This document shows, in pieces, positions 52,655 through 61,625 of a stretch of 64,000 nt of DNA. Numbering within the stretch: position 1 is the first letter of the stretch; each line of letters opens with the position of its first letter. Below the pieces are notes generated by a model. The model searched no databases, was not told where the DNA came from, and was given only the letters and a program-made list of their open reading frames with translations. This DNA comes from Actinomycetales bacterium. Lineage in GTDB: Bacteria > Actinomycetota > Actinomycetes > Nanopelagicales > Nanopelagicaceae. Location of the stretch: contig JAGWVL010000002.1 in assembly GCA_018970885.1 (NCBI GenBank), forward strand, positions 1 to 64,000. Reading direction: 5' to 3'. The position numbers were made by a program, and so were the translations under genes.

Positions 52655-53752
52655 GTGAACATCACAACCGGTAAAGGCGACATCCGTGTTGCAATTGTTG
52701 GAGTAGGAAACTGCGCTAACTCATTAGTTCAGGGCGTTGAGTACTACAAGAACGCTGCTGTTGATCAAGAGATCCCAGGTCTTATGCACGCAGTTGTTGG
52801 GGGTTACCACATCTCTAGCATCAAGTTTGTTGCAGCCTTTGATGTCGATGCCAAGAAGGTCGGACTCGATCTTGCAGATGCAATCTGGGCAAGTGAGAAC
52901 AACACCATTAAATTTAGTGATGTCCCAAAGACTGGTGTTCCAGTTCTTCGCGGCGTAACAAATGATGGTCTCGGAAAGTATTACCGCGAGACAATCAAAG
53001 AATCAGATGCACCAGCTGTAGATGTTGTGCAGGTTCTTAAGGATGAGCAGGTCGATGTTTTGATTTGCTACCTACCTGTAGGTTCAGAGGAAGCCGCTAA
53101 GTATTACGCACAATGTGCAATTGATGCAGGATGTGCATTTGTTAACGCACTCCCAGTATTTATCGCCTCAGATCCTGTCTGGGAGAAGAAGTTTGCAGAT
53201 GCCGGTCTTCCTATCGTTGGAGATGACATTAAGAGCCAAGTTGGTGCGACTATCACTCACCGCATCATGGCTAAGTTGTTTCAGGACCGTGGAGTACACC
53301 TAGATCGCACCTACCAGCTCAATGTTGGTGGAAACATGGACTTCAAGAACATGCTCGAGCGTGATCGTCTTGAATCCAAGAAGATTTCAAAGACAAACTC
53401 GGTTACATCTCAGCTACATCATGATCTTGGAGACAAGAATGTTCACATCGGACCATCGGATTACATCCCATGGCTAGATGATCGCAAGTGGGCCTACGTT
53501 CGCCTCGAAGGCCGCGCTTTTGGCGATGTTCCGCTCAACCTTGAATACAAGTTGGAGGTGTGGGATTCACCAAACTCAGCTGGTGTGATCATCGATGCGC
53601 TTCGTTGCGCAAAGATCGGTCTGGATCGCAAGATCGGTGGAGCGTTGCTTTCACCATCTAGCTACTTTATGAAGACTCCTCCAACTCAGTACACAGATGA
53701 GGCAGCTCATGCAAAGACTGAGGATTTCATTTCAGGAAAGCTAGATCGCTAA
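52655..53752 (+). CDS. ino1: Inositol-3-phosphate synthase
   Basis: Converts glucose-6-phosphate to myo-inositol-1(3)-phosphate using NAD, the precursor of phosphatidylinositol, PIMs and mycothiol. The 365 residues have the Rossmann motif [15 protein letters not shown], the active-site block [15 protein letters not shown] and the [12 protein letters not shown] segment typical of the short actinobacterial enzymes. GTG start with GAGAGGAAA upstream, inside the padR 3' end. The transcript ends in a strong terminator. Confidence 0.97.
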   Translation: MNITTGKGDIRVAIVGVGNCANSLVQGVEYYKNAAVDQEIPGLMHAVVGGYHISSIKFVAAFDVDAKKVGLDLADAIWASENNTIKFSDVPKTGVPVLRGVTNDGLGKYYRETIKESDAPAVDVVQVLKDEQVDVLICYLPVGSEEAAKYYAQCAIDAGCAFVNALPVFIASDPVWEKKFADAGLPIVGDDIKSQVGATITHRIMAKLFQDRGVHLDRTYQLNVGGNMDFKNMLERDRLESKKISKTNSVTSQLHHDLGDKNVHIGPSDYIPWLDDRKWAYVRLEGRAFGDVPLNLEYKLEVWDSPNSAGVIIDALRCAKIGLDRKIGGALLSPSSYFMKTPPTQYTDEAAHAKTEDFISGKLDR

Positions 53753-53783
53753 AGATTGGTAGCAGAAAAGTAAATCTGCAAGG

Positions 53784-53819
53784 AAAGCGCCCCTGGGATA
53801 AACCCAGGGGCGCTTTTTT
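53784..53819 (+). terminator. Rho-independent terminator of ino1
   Basis: A 14-base stem (53784-53797 with 53803-53816; core GCGCCCCTGGG / CCCAGGGGCGC), 5-base loop ATAAA and a T run (53814-53819). The clearest terminator in the window. Confidence 0.93.
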
Positions 53820-53875
53820 CCCATCGATGGCGTAGCAGATGTATTTTCTGAGTCCTCACCCCATAAGATGCGCAG

Positions 53876-54619
53876 ATGAGCGAAATTTTGAGCAGCCTAG
53901 AAAATAGAGTGCTAACCCTCACCTTCAATCGCCCCGAAAAAATGAACGCCCTGACTCGATCCATGTACTCAGGATTGGCTAAAGGTCTCAACGATGCGGT
54001 GGGGGATTTTGGTATTAGAGCGGTGGTTTTAACCGCATCAGGGGATCACTTCACCGCCGGAAACGACATAGTGGATTTCATGGACAACCCACCTACATCT
54101 GATGACTCAGAGGTAGCTCAATTTTTAGCGGCACTTTTAAACTTCCCAAAACCTCTTATTGCTGCGGTTAAAGGAAATGCCGTTGGTGTTGGAACAACCA
54201 TGTTGCTGCATTGCGATGTTGTAATTGCAGGACCGACGGCAAAGTTTTCCATGCCATTTGCATCCCTTGGATTAGTTCCCGAAGCCGGTTCTAGCTATTT
54301 GTTTCCGCAACTTGTCGGCTACCAAAGAGCGGCCAGAATCTTCATGACCGGTGAAAGCTTTGACACCGATTCTGCGATTGAAATGGGATTGGTGACTGCA
54401 AATGATCCTGACCCATTGGCACACGCAATGAGAGTTGCCGAGCAGATTGCCGAACAACCCCCACAAGCAATTATCAACACCAAGGCACTCCTAAAAGCTC
54501 GGAACCATGACTCTGTTGCAGCTGTCATGAAGGCCGAATTTGAAATCTTTGCGATGGCTTTGCAATCCGAAGAGGCTATGGAGGCCTTCATGAAGTTCAT
54601 GTCCAAGAAGGGTAAGTAA
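53876..54619 (+). CDS. Enoyl-CoA hydratase/isomerase family protein
   Basis: A 247-residue crotonase-fold protein. Oxyanion-hole motifs TAGNDIVDF and AVKGNAVGVGTTMLLHCD, and PFASLGLVPEAGSSYLFPQLVG with one acidic residue. It may be a hydratase or a delta3-delta2 isomerase; the usual second catalytic glutamate of hydratases is not obvious, so isomerase is possible. ATG is 6 bases after TAAGAT (53864-53869). Followed directly by an SDR gene, suggesting a joint acyl-CoA pathway. Confidence 0.86.
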   Translation: MSEILSSLENRVLTLTFNRPEKMNALTRSMYSGLAKGLNDAVGDFGIRAVVLTASGDHFTAGNDIVDFMDNPPTSDDSEVAQFLAALLNFPKPLIAAVKGNAVGVGTTMLLHCDVVIAGPTAKFSMPFASLGLVPEAGSSYLFPQLVGYQRAARIFMTGESFDTDSAIEMGLVTANDPDPLAHAMRVAEQIAEQPPQAIINTKALLKARNHDSVAAVMKAEFEIFAMALQSEEAMEAFMKFMSKKGK

Positions 54620-55450
54620 ATGTCACTAGCCGGTAAGAGAGTTTTCATCACAGGCGGTTCCCGTGGGATCGGTTTAGCGATTGCACTTCGAGCAGCACGC
54701 GATGGTGCATTGATTGCAATCGCCGCGAAGACATCCGATCCCAACCCGAAGCTTCCCGGCACGATTCACACAGCTGCTGCTGATATTGAGGCTGCAGGTG
54801 GCAAAGCACTTGCTATTCAATGCGATCTTCGCGATGAAAATCAGATCGAAGCGGCGGTTGTTCAGGCTGCCGAAGCATTTGGTGGCATCGATATTTTGGT
54901 CAATAATGCAAGTGCAATTAACTTAACTCGCACCGATCAAACACCAGCAAAGCGTTTTGACCTGATGTTTGATGTTAATGTTCGTGGAACTTTTCTCACG
55001 TCCCAGGCCGCGCTACCTTATTTACGCAAGTCAGCAGCTGATGGTCGTAACCCCCACATCCTTAACCTATCTCCACCGCTTTCGATGAAGCCGGTTTGGT
55101 TTAAAAACCATGTCGCTTACACAATGGCCAAGTACGGAATGAGTATGTGTGTCCTAGGTATGGCTGAGGAGTTCAAGCGTGATGGAATCGGTGTCAACGC
55201 GCTATGGCCACGCACAGTGATTGATACCGCAGCACTTCAGATGATTCCGGGTGTCGATGCATCAGCCGGTCGAACACCAGAGATCTTGGCAGATGCTGCT
55301 TACATTATCTTCAACAGGGATGCAAAGGTGTGTACCGGAAATTTCTTTGTCGATGATCTAGTACTAGCAAGTGAGGGTATAACAGATTTAGAAAAGTATT
55401 CTGTTACCCCTGGAACTAAAGATTTCTTACTCGACTTCTTTCTGGATTAA
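54620..55450 (+). CDS. Short-chain dehydrogenase/reductase (HSDL2-like)
   Basis: A 276-residue SDR with the TGxxxGIG motif (FITGGSRGIGLAIA), NNAS motif and catalytic S/Y/K (NLSPPLS ... YTMAKYG). The insertion KTSDPNPKLPGTIHTAA after the second strand is typical of HSDL2-like members that act on acyl substrates. It starts with the base after the enoyl-CoA hydratase stop, so the pair is coupled. Substrate unknown. Confidence 0.87.
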   Translation: MSLAGKRVFITGGSRGIGLAIALRAARDGALIAIAAKTSDPNPKLPGTIHTAAADIEAAGGKALAIQCDLRDENQIEAAVVQAAEAFGGIDILVNNASAINLTRTDQTPAKRFDLMFDVNVRGTFLTSQAALPYLRKSAADGRNPHILNLSPPLSMKPVWFKNHVAYTMAKYGMSMCVLGMAEEFKRDGIGVNALWPRTVIDTAALQMIPGVDASAGRTPEILADAAYIIFNRDAKVCTGNFFVDDLVLASEGITDLEKYSVTPGTKDFLLDFFLD

Positions 55451-55460
55451 GATCCCCACT

Positions 55461-55973
55461 ATGCGTAAATTACTGAGCGTCCTGTTTGTAGCTTTTCTAG
55501 GATTTGCTACAACCCCTCAAGCTTTTGCACATGTGGAGGTCGTAAACTCCTTTCCAGAGCAATTTTCCAATGTCAATCCAATCCCAACGCAGGTTTGGAT
55601 TGAATTTAGCGGAAATCTGCAAACCCTTGATGGGCAAGCGGTCAACACGCTTGAAGTTGTTGATTCAACTGGTATTGCTGTGAACTATGAGGATCCAATC
55701 ATTAGTGGTGGACGAATCACAACCAAGATTTCAGGACAAAGTGCACCGGGAGCTTTCACCGTTAAATATCGAGTTGTTGGTGATGATGGGCATGTAATCG
55801 AAGGTGAATACAGTTTTAACGCTTCGCCAGATTACGCAGAAGGTCAATCTCCGATGCCAATAAGTGCTGGGCCGGAGAAAGCTGAATTCTCCATAGGAGC
55901 GATCGTGCTTGCAGTGTTTTTGGTGATCTTTGCAATTGGATACTTCATAAATCTCAAAAAAGATAAAAGGTAG
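55461..55973 (+). CDS. CopC-domain secreted/membrane-anchored protein
   Basis: A 170-residue exported protein: signal peptide (M-R-K-L-L-S-V-L-F, cleavage after QAFA), then a CopC/YobA-type Greek-key domain beginning with the copper-binding His at the mature N-terminus (AHVEVVNSFP) and a second His in GDDGHVIEGEYSF, then a C-terminal membrane span. CopD, usual fusion or neighbour partner, is absent. Role in copper handling is inferred. ATG is 7 bases after TAAGAT (55448-55453). Confidence 0.85.
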   Translation: MRKLLSVLFVAFLGFATTPQAFAHVEVVNSFPEQFSNVNPIPTQVWIEFSGNLQTLDGQAVNTLEVVDSTGIAVNYEDPIISGGRITTKISGQSAPGAFTVKYRVVGDDGHVIEGEYSFNASPDYAEGQSPMPISAGPEKAEFSIGAIVLAVFLVIFAIGYFINLKKDKR

Positions 55974-55975
55974 AA

Positions 55976-57397
55976 ATGCCTGTATTTGATCTCGAGATCA
56001 ACGGCCCCAATGTAATTGCAGAGTCTGAACGATCAGGAAAAGCCCATTCCTTGTTTTGGCCTTGGGCTGGTGCAAATGTGTCATTGCTTGCCCTTTCGTA
56101 TGGAGCTTTCTTTTTAGGGTTTGGAATCTCATTGAGGCAAGCAACAGCCGCAGCCTTTATCGGGACAATCGGATCTTTTCTCTTGGTAGGAATTAGCTCA
56201 TTGGCTGGAAAAAGATCCAACGCCCCAACGATGGTTTTGTCGAGGGCTTCATTTGGCGTTAAAGGTAGCCGTCTTCCAGGAGCACTCTCCTACTTGATCT
56301 TTGTGGGATGGGAGACTGTTTTAGTCTCACTCGCAACACTTGCAACGGGAACTGTTTTCGCTCGCATCGGGGGAGTAGCTAACAATGTGGCTTTAATTCT
56401 TGGTTTCATTATCGCGGTCTCCCTGACCGTTTTTGGTGGTGTTTTAGGTTTCACAGTTATTATGAAACTTCAAAAGTTACTTACCATCACGACAATTGTT
56501 ATGACTTTGATCTATGTCTTACTGACCGTTGATAACATTAATTGGAACACTATCAATGCGATTCCAGATGGTTCACTTCAGAGTTTCATTGGAGCAATTA
56601 TTTTTGGCGTCACCGGCATTGGTCTGGGGTGGGTGAACGCAGCAGCGGATTACTCTCGTTATCTACCCCGAAACGTTTCTAGCAAGGCTGTGGTTGGTTG
56701 GACAGTTTTAGGTGCATCGATTGTTCCAATTGTTTTAGTCATTTACGGTGCTGCCTTATCTGGAAGCAGTAAAGAGCTCAGTGATGCGATCTCCATGGAT
56801 CCAATCGGCGCTTTAACCACGTTGTTGCCAACTTGGTACCTCATTCCTTTTGCACTAGTGGCAATTTTGGGTTTAGTGGGGGGCGCGATTTTGGATCTTT
56901 ACTCATCTGGTCTGGCGTTAGTTTCGATCGGGGTGCCGATTAAGCGTCACCAGGCTGCGATTATCGATTCGGTCATCATGCTTGCAGGAACTATTTATAT
57001 CGTGTGGGTTGCAGATAATTTCTTTTACCCTTTCCAAGGTTTCTTAATTACCCTTGGGGTACCAGTTGCTGTGTGGTCGGCAATATTTGTTGCTGATGTT
57101 GTTATGCGCAAAAAGGCTTATTCAGAGAAGGATCTCTTTGATTCCAAAGGTTTATACGGATCTGTTAATAAAGGTTCGCTCCTTTTGATGGGTGTTGGCT
57201 CGATTATTGGCTGGGGTTTTGTGACAAACACCTTTGCACCCTGGCTGGAGTGGCAAGGGTATCTTTTGCGTTTCATCGGCGGAAAAGATGGAGCGTGGGC
57301 GTACTCCAATATTGGCGTTATCTTCGCCTTGTTAATCGGCTTTTTTGGCCACATAGTCCTGGCGCGAAAAACTATCGTGAAGCAGGAGTCCTTCTAA
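55976..57397 (+). CDS. NCS1 family purine/cytosine permease
   Basis: A 473-residue membrane protein with about 12 spans, of the cytosine/purine/allantoin permease family (CodB/PucI group): FGISLRQATAAAFIGTIGSF, GIGLGWVNAAADYSRYLPR and FALVAILGLVGG. Takes up a nucleobase or related compound by cation symport; exact substrate uncertain. AAAAGG Shine-Dalgarno inside the copC 3' end, 2 bases after its stop, so the two genes are co-transcribed. Its 3' end overlaps the convergent nhaA gene by 26 bases. Confidence 0.88.
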   Translation: MPVFDLEINGPNVIAESERSGKAHSLFWPWAGANVSLLALSYGAFFLGFGISLRQATAAAFIGTIGSFLLVGISSLAGKRSNAPTMVLSRASFGVKGSRLPGALSYLIFVGWETVLVSLATLATGTVFARIGGVANNVALILGFIIAVSLTVFGGVLGFTVIMKLQKLLTITTIVMTLIYVLLTVDNINWNTINAIPDGSLQSFIGAIIFGVTGIGLGWVNAAADYSRYLPRNVSSKAVVGWTVLGASIVPIVLVIYGAALSGSSKELSDAISMDPIGALTTLLPTWYLIPFALVAILGLVGGAILDLYSSGLALVSIGVPIKRHQAAIIDSVIMLAGTIYIVWVADNFFYPFQGFLITLGVPVAVWSAIFVADVVMRKKAYSEKDLFDSKGLYGSVNKGSLLLMGVGSIIGWGFVTNTFAPWLEWQGYLLRFIGGKDGAWAYSNIGVIFALLIGFFGHIVLARKTIVKQESF

Positions 57398-58169
57398 GCC
57401 AGACATATCCGATTATTCCCGACAGGATTGCTGAGACAAAAAGGCCTAAGCGAACCTGATCGAGTTCGGCTTGATTCTTGGCGGCAATTTCTGCAATTAC
57501 CAAGGAAACTGTCATTCCCATTCCGGCTAGGGCACCGATTCCAGCTATAGCTTTAAGGTTTATCTGCGTCTTGCCTCCGAGTTTGATTGCTATCCAAGCA
57601 AAAAGTGTAATTCCTAGAATTTTTCCAATAGATCGTGCAATTACTAAAGCAACCATCGTTGTAGATGTAAAACTGTTGAGATCAATATCCAGGGGAATAT
57701 TGATAGCAATAATCACAGGCACAATGAAATAAGTTGAAAAAGGGGTGAGCACCTTGATCGCTCTATTTGAGTGAGATTTACTCAATGGAAGCAGAGCGCC
57801 AAGCGCTGCAGCACCTAGAGTTGAAAGCGCTTTTTCGGGATTTAGGTCATCTCCGTAGAAGGCTCCTAAAATCATCAGAGAGAAAAGATCATCAGCTATG
57901 GCAAGAGTCAACAGAAATATTCGCGCCTGGGGATGAACGCGATTTCCCAAAAGCGATAAAACACCTAAAGCCAATGCGATATCCGTTGGCATTGCCGTTG
58001 CCCAGACATGTGAATTGGGATTTAAAACAAGAAAGATGAATGCAGGAAAAATCATTCCGCCTAGCGCTGCAACAATCGGAACAATTACAGATTTGAAATC
58101 CTTCAATCCATGTCTAATCTCTAGACCAACCTGAAAGAAAAAGATGGCGATTAAGAGATTGATGAACAT
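57372..58169 (-). CDS. NhaA-family Na+/H+ antiporter, strongly shortened
   Basis: Only 265 residues against about 390 in classical NhaA. The start (FINLLIAIFFFQVGLEIRHG) matches the second membrane span, so roughly 70 N-terminal residues are missing. The key acids are present: D63 in MPTDIALALG and D93/D94 in LAIADDLF, equal to E. coli D133 and D163/D164. A further ~50 residues seem absent after GALLPL, where spans VI-VII should lie, and the K300 site reads Arg (QVRLGLFV). The ATG is 6 bases after TAGATT, and an in-frame stop lies just upstream, so this start is real. Confidence 0.85.
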   Translation of the reverse strand: MFINLLIAIFFFQVGLEIRHGLKDFKSVIVPIVAALGGMIFPAFIFLVLNPNSHVWATAMPTDIALALGVLSLLGNRVHPQARIFLLTLAIADDLFSLMILGAFYGDDLNPEKALSTLGAAALGALLPLSKSHSNRAIKVLTPFSTYFIVPVIIAINIPLDIDLNSFTSTTMVALVIARSIGKILGITLFAWIAIKLGGKTQINLKAIAGIGALAGMGMTVSLVIAEIAAKNQAELDQVRLGLFVSAILSGIIGYVWLRRTPASR

Positions 58170-58175
58170 GGTTCC

Positions 58176-58181
58176 AATCTA
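58176..58181 (-). promoter_or_regulatory. Leaderless -10 hexamer of the short nhaA
   Basis: On the minus strand TAGATT (58181-58176) lies 6 bases before the ATG at 58169. An in-frame TAG starts 12 bases before the ATG (part of this hexamer), so no longer product is possible from this frame. Confidence 0.55.
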
Positions 58182-58194
58182 CTGCAGATAGATA

Positions 58195-58222
58195 CAACAA
58201 AACCCGCCTTTTTAGGGGCGGG
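58195..58222 (-). terminator. Rho-independent terminator of glnA
   Basis: On the minus strand CCCGCC (58222-58217) pairs with GGCGGG (58208-58203) around an 8-base loop, followed by TTTTGTTG. It lies 36 bases after the glnA stop and before the nhaA promoter. Confidence 0.8.
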
Positions 58223-58257
58223 CTCTGTTCTTACGGGACTATTTAATTACATTAGGT

Positions 58258-59691
58258 TTAGATGTCGTAATACAGTTCGAACTCAGCTGGGTGTGGACGT
58301 AGTCGAACATAATCAACTTCGTTCTTACGCTTCCATTCAATCCACGTAGAGATTAAATCCTCAGTAAATACTCCACCCTTAGTTAAAAATGCATGGTCCT
58401 TTTCCAATGAGTTCAAAACTGCATCTAGAGAACCAGGAACCTGCGGGATTGATGCAGCCTCTTCGCCTTCTAGCTCGTAAAGATCCTTATCAACTGGGGC
58501 AGGTGGTTCGATCTTATTGACGATTCCATCAAGACCAGCCATCAACATCGCTGCAAAGGCTAGATATGGATTTGATGATGGATCTGGGCAACGGAATTCG
58601 ATGCGCTTGGCCTTTGGATTGGATCCGGTAATTGGGATGCGGATACAGGCAGAGCGGTTACGAGCGGAGTAAACAAGGTTTACAGGTGCTTCGTACCCTG
58701 GAACCAAGCGACGGTATGAGTTCACTGTTGGGTTAGTGAAGGCTAAGAGTGATGGCGCGTGCTTCAAAAGACCACCGATGTACCAACGAGCCATTTCTGA
58801 AAGATCGCCATATGTACCTGCCTCGAAGAACAGTGGCTTCCCATCTTTCCACAGTGATTGGTGAACGTGCATACCTGAGCCGTTGTCGCCGAAGAGTGGC
58901 TTTGGCATGAATGTTGCTGTCTTTCCACCTTGCCATGCGGTGTTGCGAATGACGTACTTAAACTTCATCACATCATCACCTGCATGCAAAATATCGGAGA
59001 AGCGGTAGTTAATCTCCATCTGACCTGCAGTTCCCACCTCATGGTGTGAACGCTCGACGAGAAGTCCTACCTTGCCTAACTGCATCACCATTTCATCACG
59101 AAGATCTGCATACTGATCAGTTGGCGAAACGGGGAAGTAACCACCCTTCACACGTGTTCGGTAACCACGGTTAGGAGTTCCATCTGCATCGTATTCAACG
59201 CCCGTGTTCCAGGCACCTTCGTATGATTCAATCTCATGAACTGATGTATTGATGCCGGTCTTGAAGCGAACACTGTCAAAGACATAGAACTCAGCCTCTG
59301 GTGCAAAGAAAGCTGTATCTGCAAATCCCAAAGAACGCATGTAGTCAACAGCTTTTGCAACAACTCCACGTGGGTCTCGACTATATGGCGAATTATCAAC
59401 TGGATTGTGAACTGAGAAAATAATGATGAGGGTTTTTTCCTTGCGGTAAGGATCAATGTAAGCAGATTCCGGTACCGGCAAAAGTTTCATATCTGATTCG
59501 TCAATTGATTGGAAACCTCGAATAGAGGAACCATCAAACATTAAGCCATCGGTAAACACAGCTTCATTAAATGATTCAACAGGAACGTTGAAGTGATGCT
59601 GAATACCCGGTAAATCTGTAAAGCGGACATCAACTAATTTGACATCCTCTTTCTTAATGTAAGCAAAAATTTCTGCTGCGTTCTTAAACAT
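58258..59691 (-). CDS. glnA: Glutamine synthetase, type I
   Basis: Assimilates ammonium into glutamine; works with Amt and PII encoded at 14-15 kb. The 477 residues show the N-terminal beta-grasp ([12 protein letters not shown]), latch DGSSIRGFQ, the metal-site [30 protein letters not shown], and a C-terminal DKDLYEL tyrosine equal to the adenylylation site of GSI-beta enzymes. An upstream in-frame start at 59790 was rejected; ATG 59691 has GGGAG about 5 bases upstream. A GlnR-like box and -10 hexamer lie upstream. GlnE is not in the window. Confidence 0.98.
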   Translation of the reverse strand: MFKNAAEIFAYIKKEDVKLVDVRFTDLPGIQHHFNVPVESFNEAVFTDGLMFDGSSIRGFQSIDESDMKLLPVPESAYIDPYRKEKTLIIIFSVHNPVDNSPYSRDPRGVVAKAVDYMRSLGFADTAFFAPEAEFYVFDSVRFKTGINTSVHEIESYEGAWNTGVEYDADGTPNRGYRTRVKGGYFPVSPTDQYADLRDEMVMQLGKVGLLVERSHHEVGTAGQMEINYRFSDILHAGDDVMKFKYVIRNTAWQGGKTATFMPKPLFGDNGSGMHVHQSLWKDGKPLFFEAGTYGDLSEMARWYIGGLLKHAPSLLAFTNPTVNSYRRLVPGYEAPVNLVYSARNRSACIRIPITGSNPKAKRIEFRCPDPSSNPYLAFAAMLMAGLDGIVNKIEPPAPVDKDLYELEGEEAASIPQVPGSLDAVLNSLEKDHAFLTKGGVFTEDLISTWIEWKRKNEVDYVRLRPHPAEFELYYDI

Positions 59692-59761
59692 GCTTCTCCC
59701 AATTTCACATGTGATGCGCAGACCCCTCATCATTGAGTTTCTGGCGCTTTTAGGTAGTTGA

Positions 59762-59815
59762 ACCCTAGGTCCACATGGTGAAAATGACATAACCCGCTTG
59801 TTAAATTCATGTTAC
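59762..59815 (-). promoter_or_regulatory. glnA promoter with GlnR-like box
   Basis: Minus strand, reading toward glnA: GTAAC (59815-59811), TTAAC (59804-59800), GTTAT (59793-59789) and TTCAC (59782-59778), each separated by exactly 6 bases as in the GlnR consensus (a-n6-b-n6-a-n6-b). The first site matches fully, the others partly. A TANNNT -10, TAGGGT (59767-59762), follows; the box would cover the -35 region. Predicted leader about 60 bases. The register is striking, but individual sites are degenerate. Confidence 0.6.
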
Positions 59816-59846
59816 GTCTGAGGGGTTTGAGCGTTAGGCTTGTCAC

Positions 59847-60218
59847 ATGAGCGCTCAATTCACCCGCGTCACTCTGGGACGTCGAATGTCGGCTTTGATG
59901 GTTGATTGGCTGGCTTGTTACTTCATCGTTGCCGCCTCAGCTGGTGGGCTCGGCAAGATGGCCCCCAACCGTTCTTGGACCGTTTTAGCGCTCTTTTTTG
60001 CCGAGGTCGCAATCCTCTCAGCCTTACAAGGTGCTTCCCTGGGTCACCGAATTTTTGGAATCAAGATTATTCGTTTTGCCGACGGGGGAGCAATTACTCC
60101 TGTTCAAGCGCTCATAAGATCTGCGCTGTTGGTTACTGTGATTTTTGCAATCACCTTTGATGAAAATGGCAGAGGCATGCATGAGCGCTTCAGTGGAAGC
60201 GTTTTAACGCGAGCTTAA
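59847..60218 (+). CDS. RDD family membrane protein
   Basis: A 123-residue protein with three predicted spans and the RDD pattern: GRRMSALMVDWLACYF (R and D of the first span) and GASLGHRIFGIKIIRFADG. It lies divergently from glnA and next to DUF4191, as in mycobacteria; members have been linked to ion transport or membrane anchoring but the role is unsettled. ATG 6 bases after TAGGCT (59835-59840), leaderless. Confidence 0.83.
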   Translation: MSAQFTRVTLGRRMSALMVDWLACYFIVAASAGGLGKMAPNRSWTVLALFFAEVAILSALQGASLGHRIFGIKIIRFADGGAITPVQALIRSALLVTVIFAITFDENGRGMHERFSGSVLTRA

Positions 60219-60235
60219 AGTTAAGGATTCCCGGG

Positions 60236-60910
60236 TTAGCGGATTTTTGGAGCACGAGTAGGCATTGGTCCCTTTGGAATTGGCATCGACATACCGCCAA
60301 CAGCCTTAAGACGTGCACGAACCTCACGCATTTGGTGCGGTGTTAACTTTTTTGGAAGTCGACGCAAATGCTTTTGCAGTTTACGAATTGGCACTCGACC
60401 ATCTTCGTTGCCAACAAGAATCTCAGTGATCGGGACGCCAGGGGCAAAGCGCTCCGCCTTCTTGCGCTCATCAGCGAGCATCTGGCGAACTGCGTTAGAA
60501 CCCTCGCCAGTTAAAACAATTCCGGCACGGCCAACACTGCGATGAACCATGTCCTGGTTTCTCGCAACTGCTACAGCGGGAGTAGTTGTCCAACCTTTGC
60601 GAATTGCCATCAAGACACTCGCACCCGCTCCAATCTGACCTTCAATTGATGTGTAAGCCGCTGTTCCCGCTTGACGTGTAAAGAACAAAAGAGTGATGAG
60701 AAGAGCCAATGGAAAAAAGATAAAGCCGAAATAAATAGGATGACCAATAGCGGCTCCGATACTGATACCTATCGCCCAAGAAATGGCAAAGATTCCTATC
60801 AGCGCGACGGTGATCCAAGGTTTTACTTGCTTGGTTACTTTGTAAGCATCCCGGAAGGTTTGGAATCGAGGGGTCTTAATCTTCTTTTCTTTAGCTTTTC
60901 TCTTAAACAT
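60236..60910 (-). CDS. DUF4191 family membrane protein
   Basis: A 224-residue protein with a basic N-terminus (M-F-K-R-K-A-K-E-K-K), two membrane spans (about 35-55 and 62-80), then a soluble basic domain (QIGAGASVLMAIRKGWTTTPA, HRSVGRAGIVLTGEGS). This is DUF4191, an actinobacterial family usually placed between glnA and lipA; function unknown. ATG 6 bases after TAAACT (60922-60917). Downstream neighbour RDD is convergent. Confidence 0.86.
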   Translation of the reverse strand: MFKRKAKEKKIKTPRFQTFRDAYKVTKQVKPWITVALIGIFAISWAIGISIGAAIGHPIYFGFIFFPLALLITLLFFTRQAGTAAYTSIEGQIGAGASVLMAIRKGWTTTPAVAVARNQDMVHRSVGRAGIVLTGEGSNAVRQMLADERKKAERFAPGVPITEILVGNEDGRVPIRKLQKHLRRLPKKLTPHQMREVRARLKAVGGMSMPIPKGPMPTRAPKIR

Positions 60911-60914
60911 GGCT

Positions 60915-61625
60915 TTAGTTTAGTGGTGCAGGAGCGGTTCCACCAAGACGAACTGGTGCCCAACGCTGGCCCACATGACTATCAGGGTATTTCTCCTGAA
61001 CTTCATGAAGCATCGTGGTCATCACCTGTCGTAAATGAATTTCGGCTGCCTCGATATCTACATCTTGATCTACAGGTTTTGAATAATTAATCGCTTCGCC
61101 AAAACGTACCGTTATAGGTGTTTTACCACGCTTGAAATTTGGCTTTACACCCTTTGTATAAACGCGCTGGCCTCCCCATACGATGGTGGGAATAATTGGA
61201 ACATCAGCTCCTGCAGCAAGACGGACCGCTCCAGATTTCAACCCCTTGATTTCAAAGCTAGTAGAGATAGTGCCTTCAGGAAAGATTCCAATTATTTCTC
61301 CAGCTTTCAATGCTCGTAGAGCTGTAACAAATGATGCCGAACCATTACTGCGATCGACATTAATGTGGTGCATACCGCGCATAAGTGGTCCGGCAATCTT
61401 GTTATCAAAGATCTCTTTCTTTGCCATAAATCGAACATATCTCTTGACCGGAAGCACACCAGTGCCAGCTATCGCAAAATCCAAATAACTCACATGATTA
61501 ATTGCGAGGATCGCTCCACCCTTACGCGGAATATTTTCTTGACCCTGAAAATCAAATTGAAAACCTAGGTACCTCCAAAAACCTTTAACCAGAGCGATTA
61601 CAGGTGGGTAAACAAGATCAGCCAC
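60915..61625 (-). CDS. 1-acyl-sn-glycerol-3-phosphate acyltransferase family protein
   Basis: A 236-residue PlsC-type enzyme with HX4D as [18 protein letters not shown] and the [12 protein letters not shown] segment; an N-terminal hydrophobic stretch ([19 protein letters not shown]) anchors it. GTG 61625 overlaps the lipA stop by 8 bases; the longer frame is rejected because it lies inside lipA. In mycobacteria lipA is followed directly by DUF4191, so this gene is an insertion in the conserved block and forms a lipB-lipA-plsC operon. Third PlsC-type gene in the window. Confidence 0.88.
   Translation of the reverse strand: MADLVYPPVIALVKGFWRYLGFQFDFQGQENIPRKGGAILAINHVSYLDFAIAGTGVLPVKRYVRFMAKKEIFDNKIAGPLMRGMHHINVDRSNGSASFVTALRALKAGEIIGIFPEGTISTSFEIKGLKSGAVRLAAGADVPIIPTIVWGGQRVYTKGVKPNFKRGKTPITVRFGEAINYSKPVDQDVDIEAAEIHLRQVMTTMLHEVQEKYPDSHVGQRWAPVRLGGTAPAPLN

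Noticed and set aside
59692-59790. Longer N-terminus for glutamine synthetase
   Set aside because: The extra 33 residues cross the promoter region and do not match the family; ATG 59691 has a good Shine-Dalgarno site.
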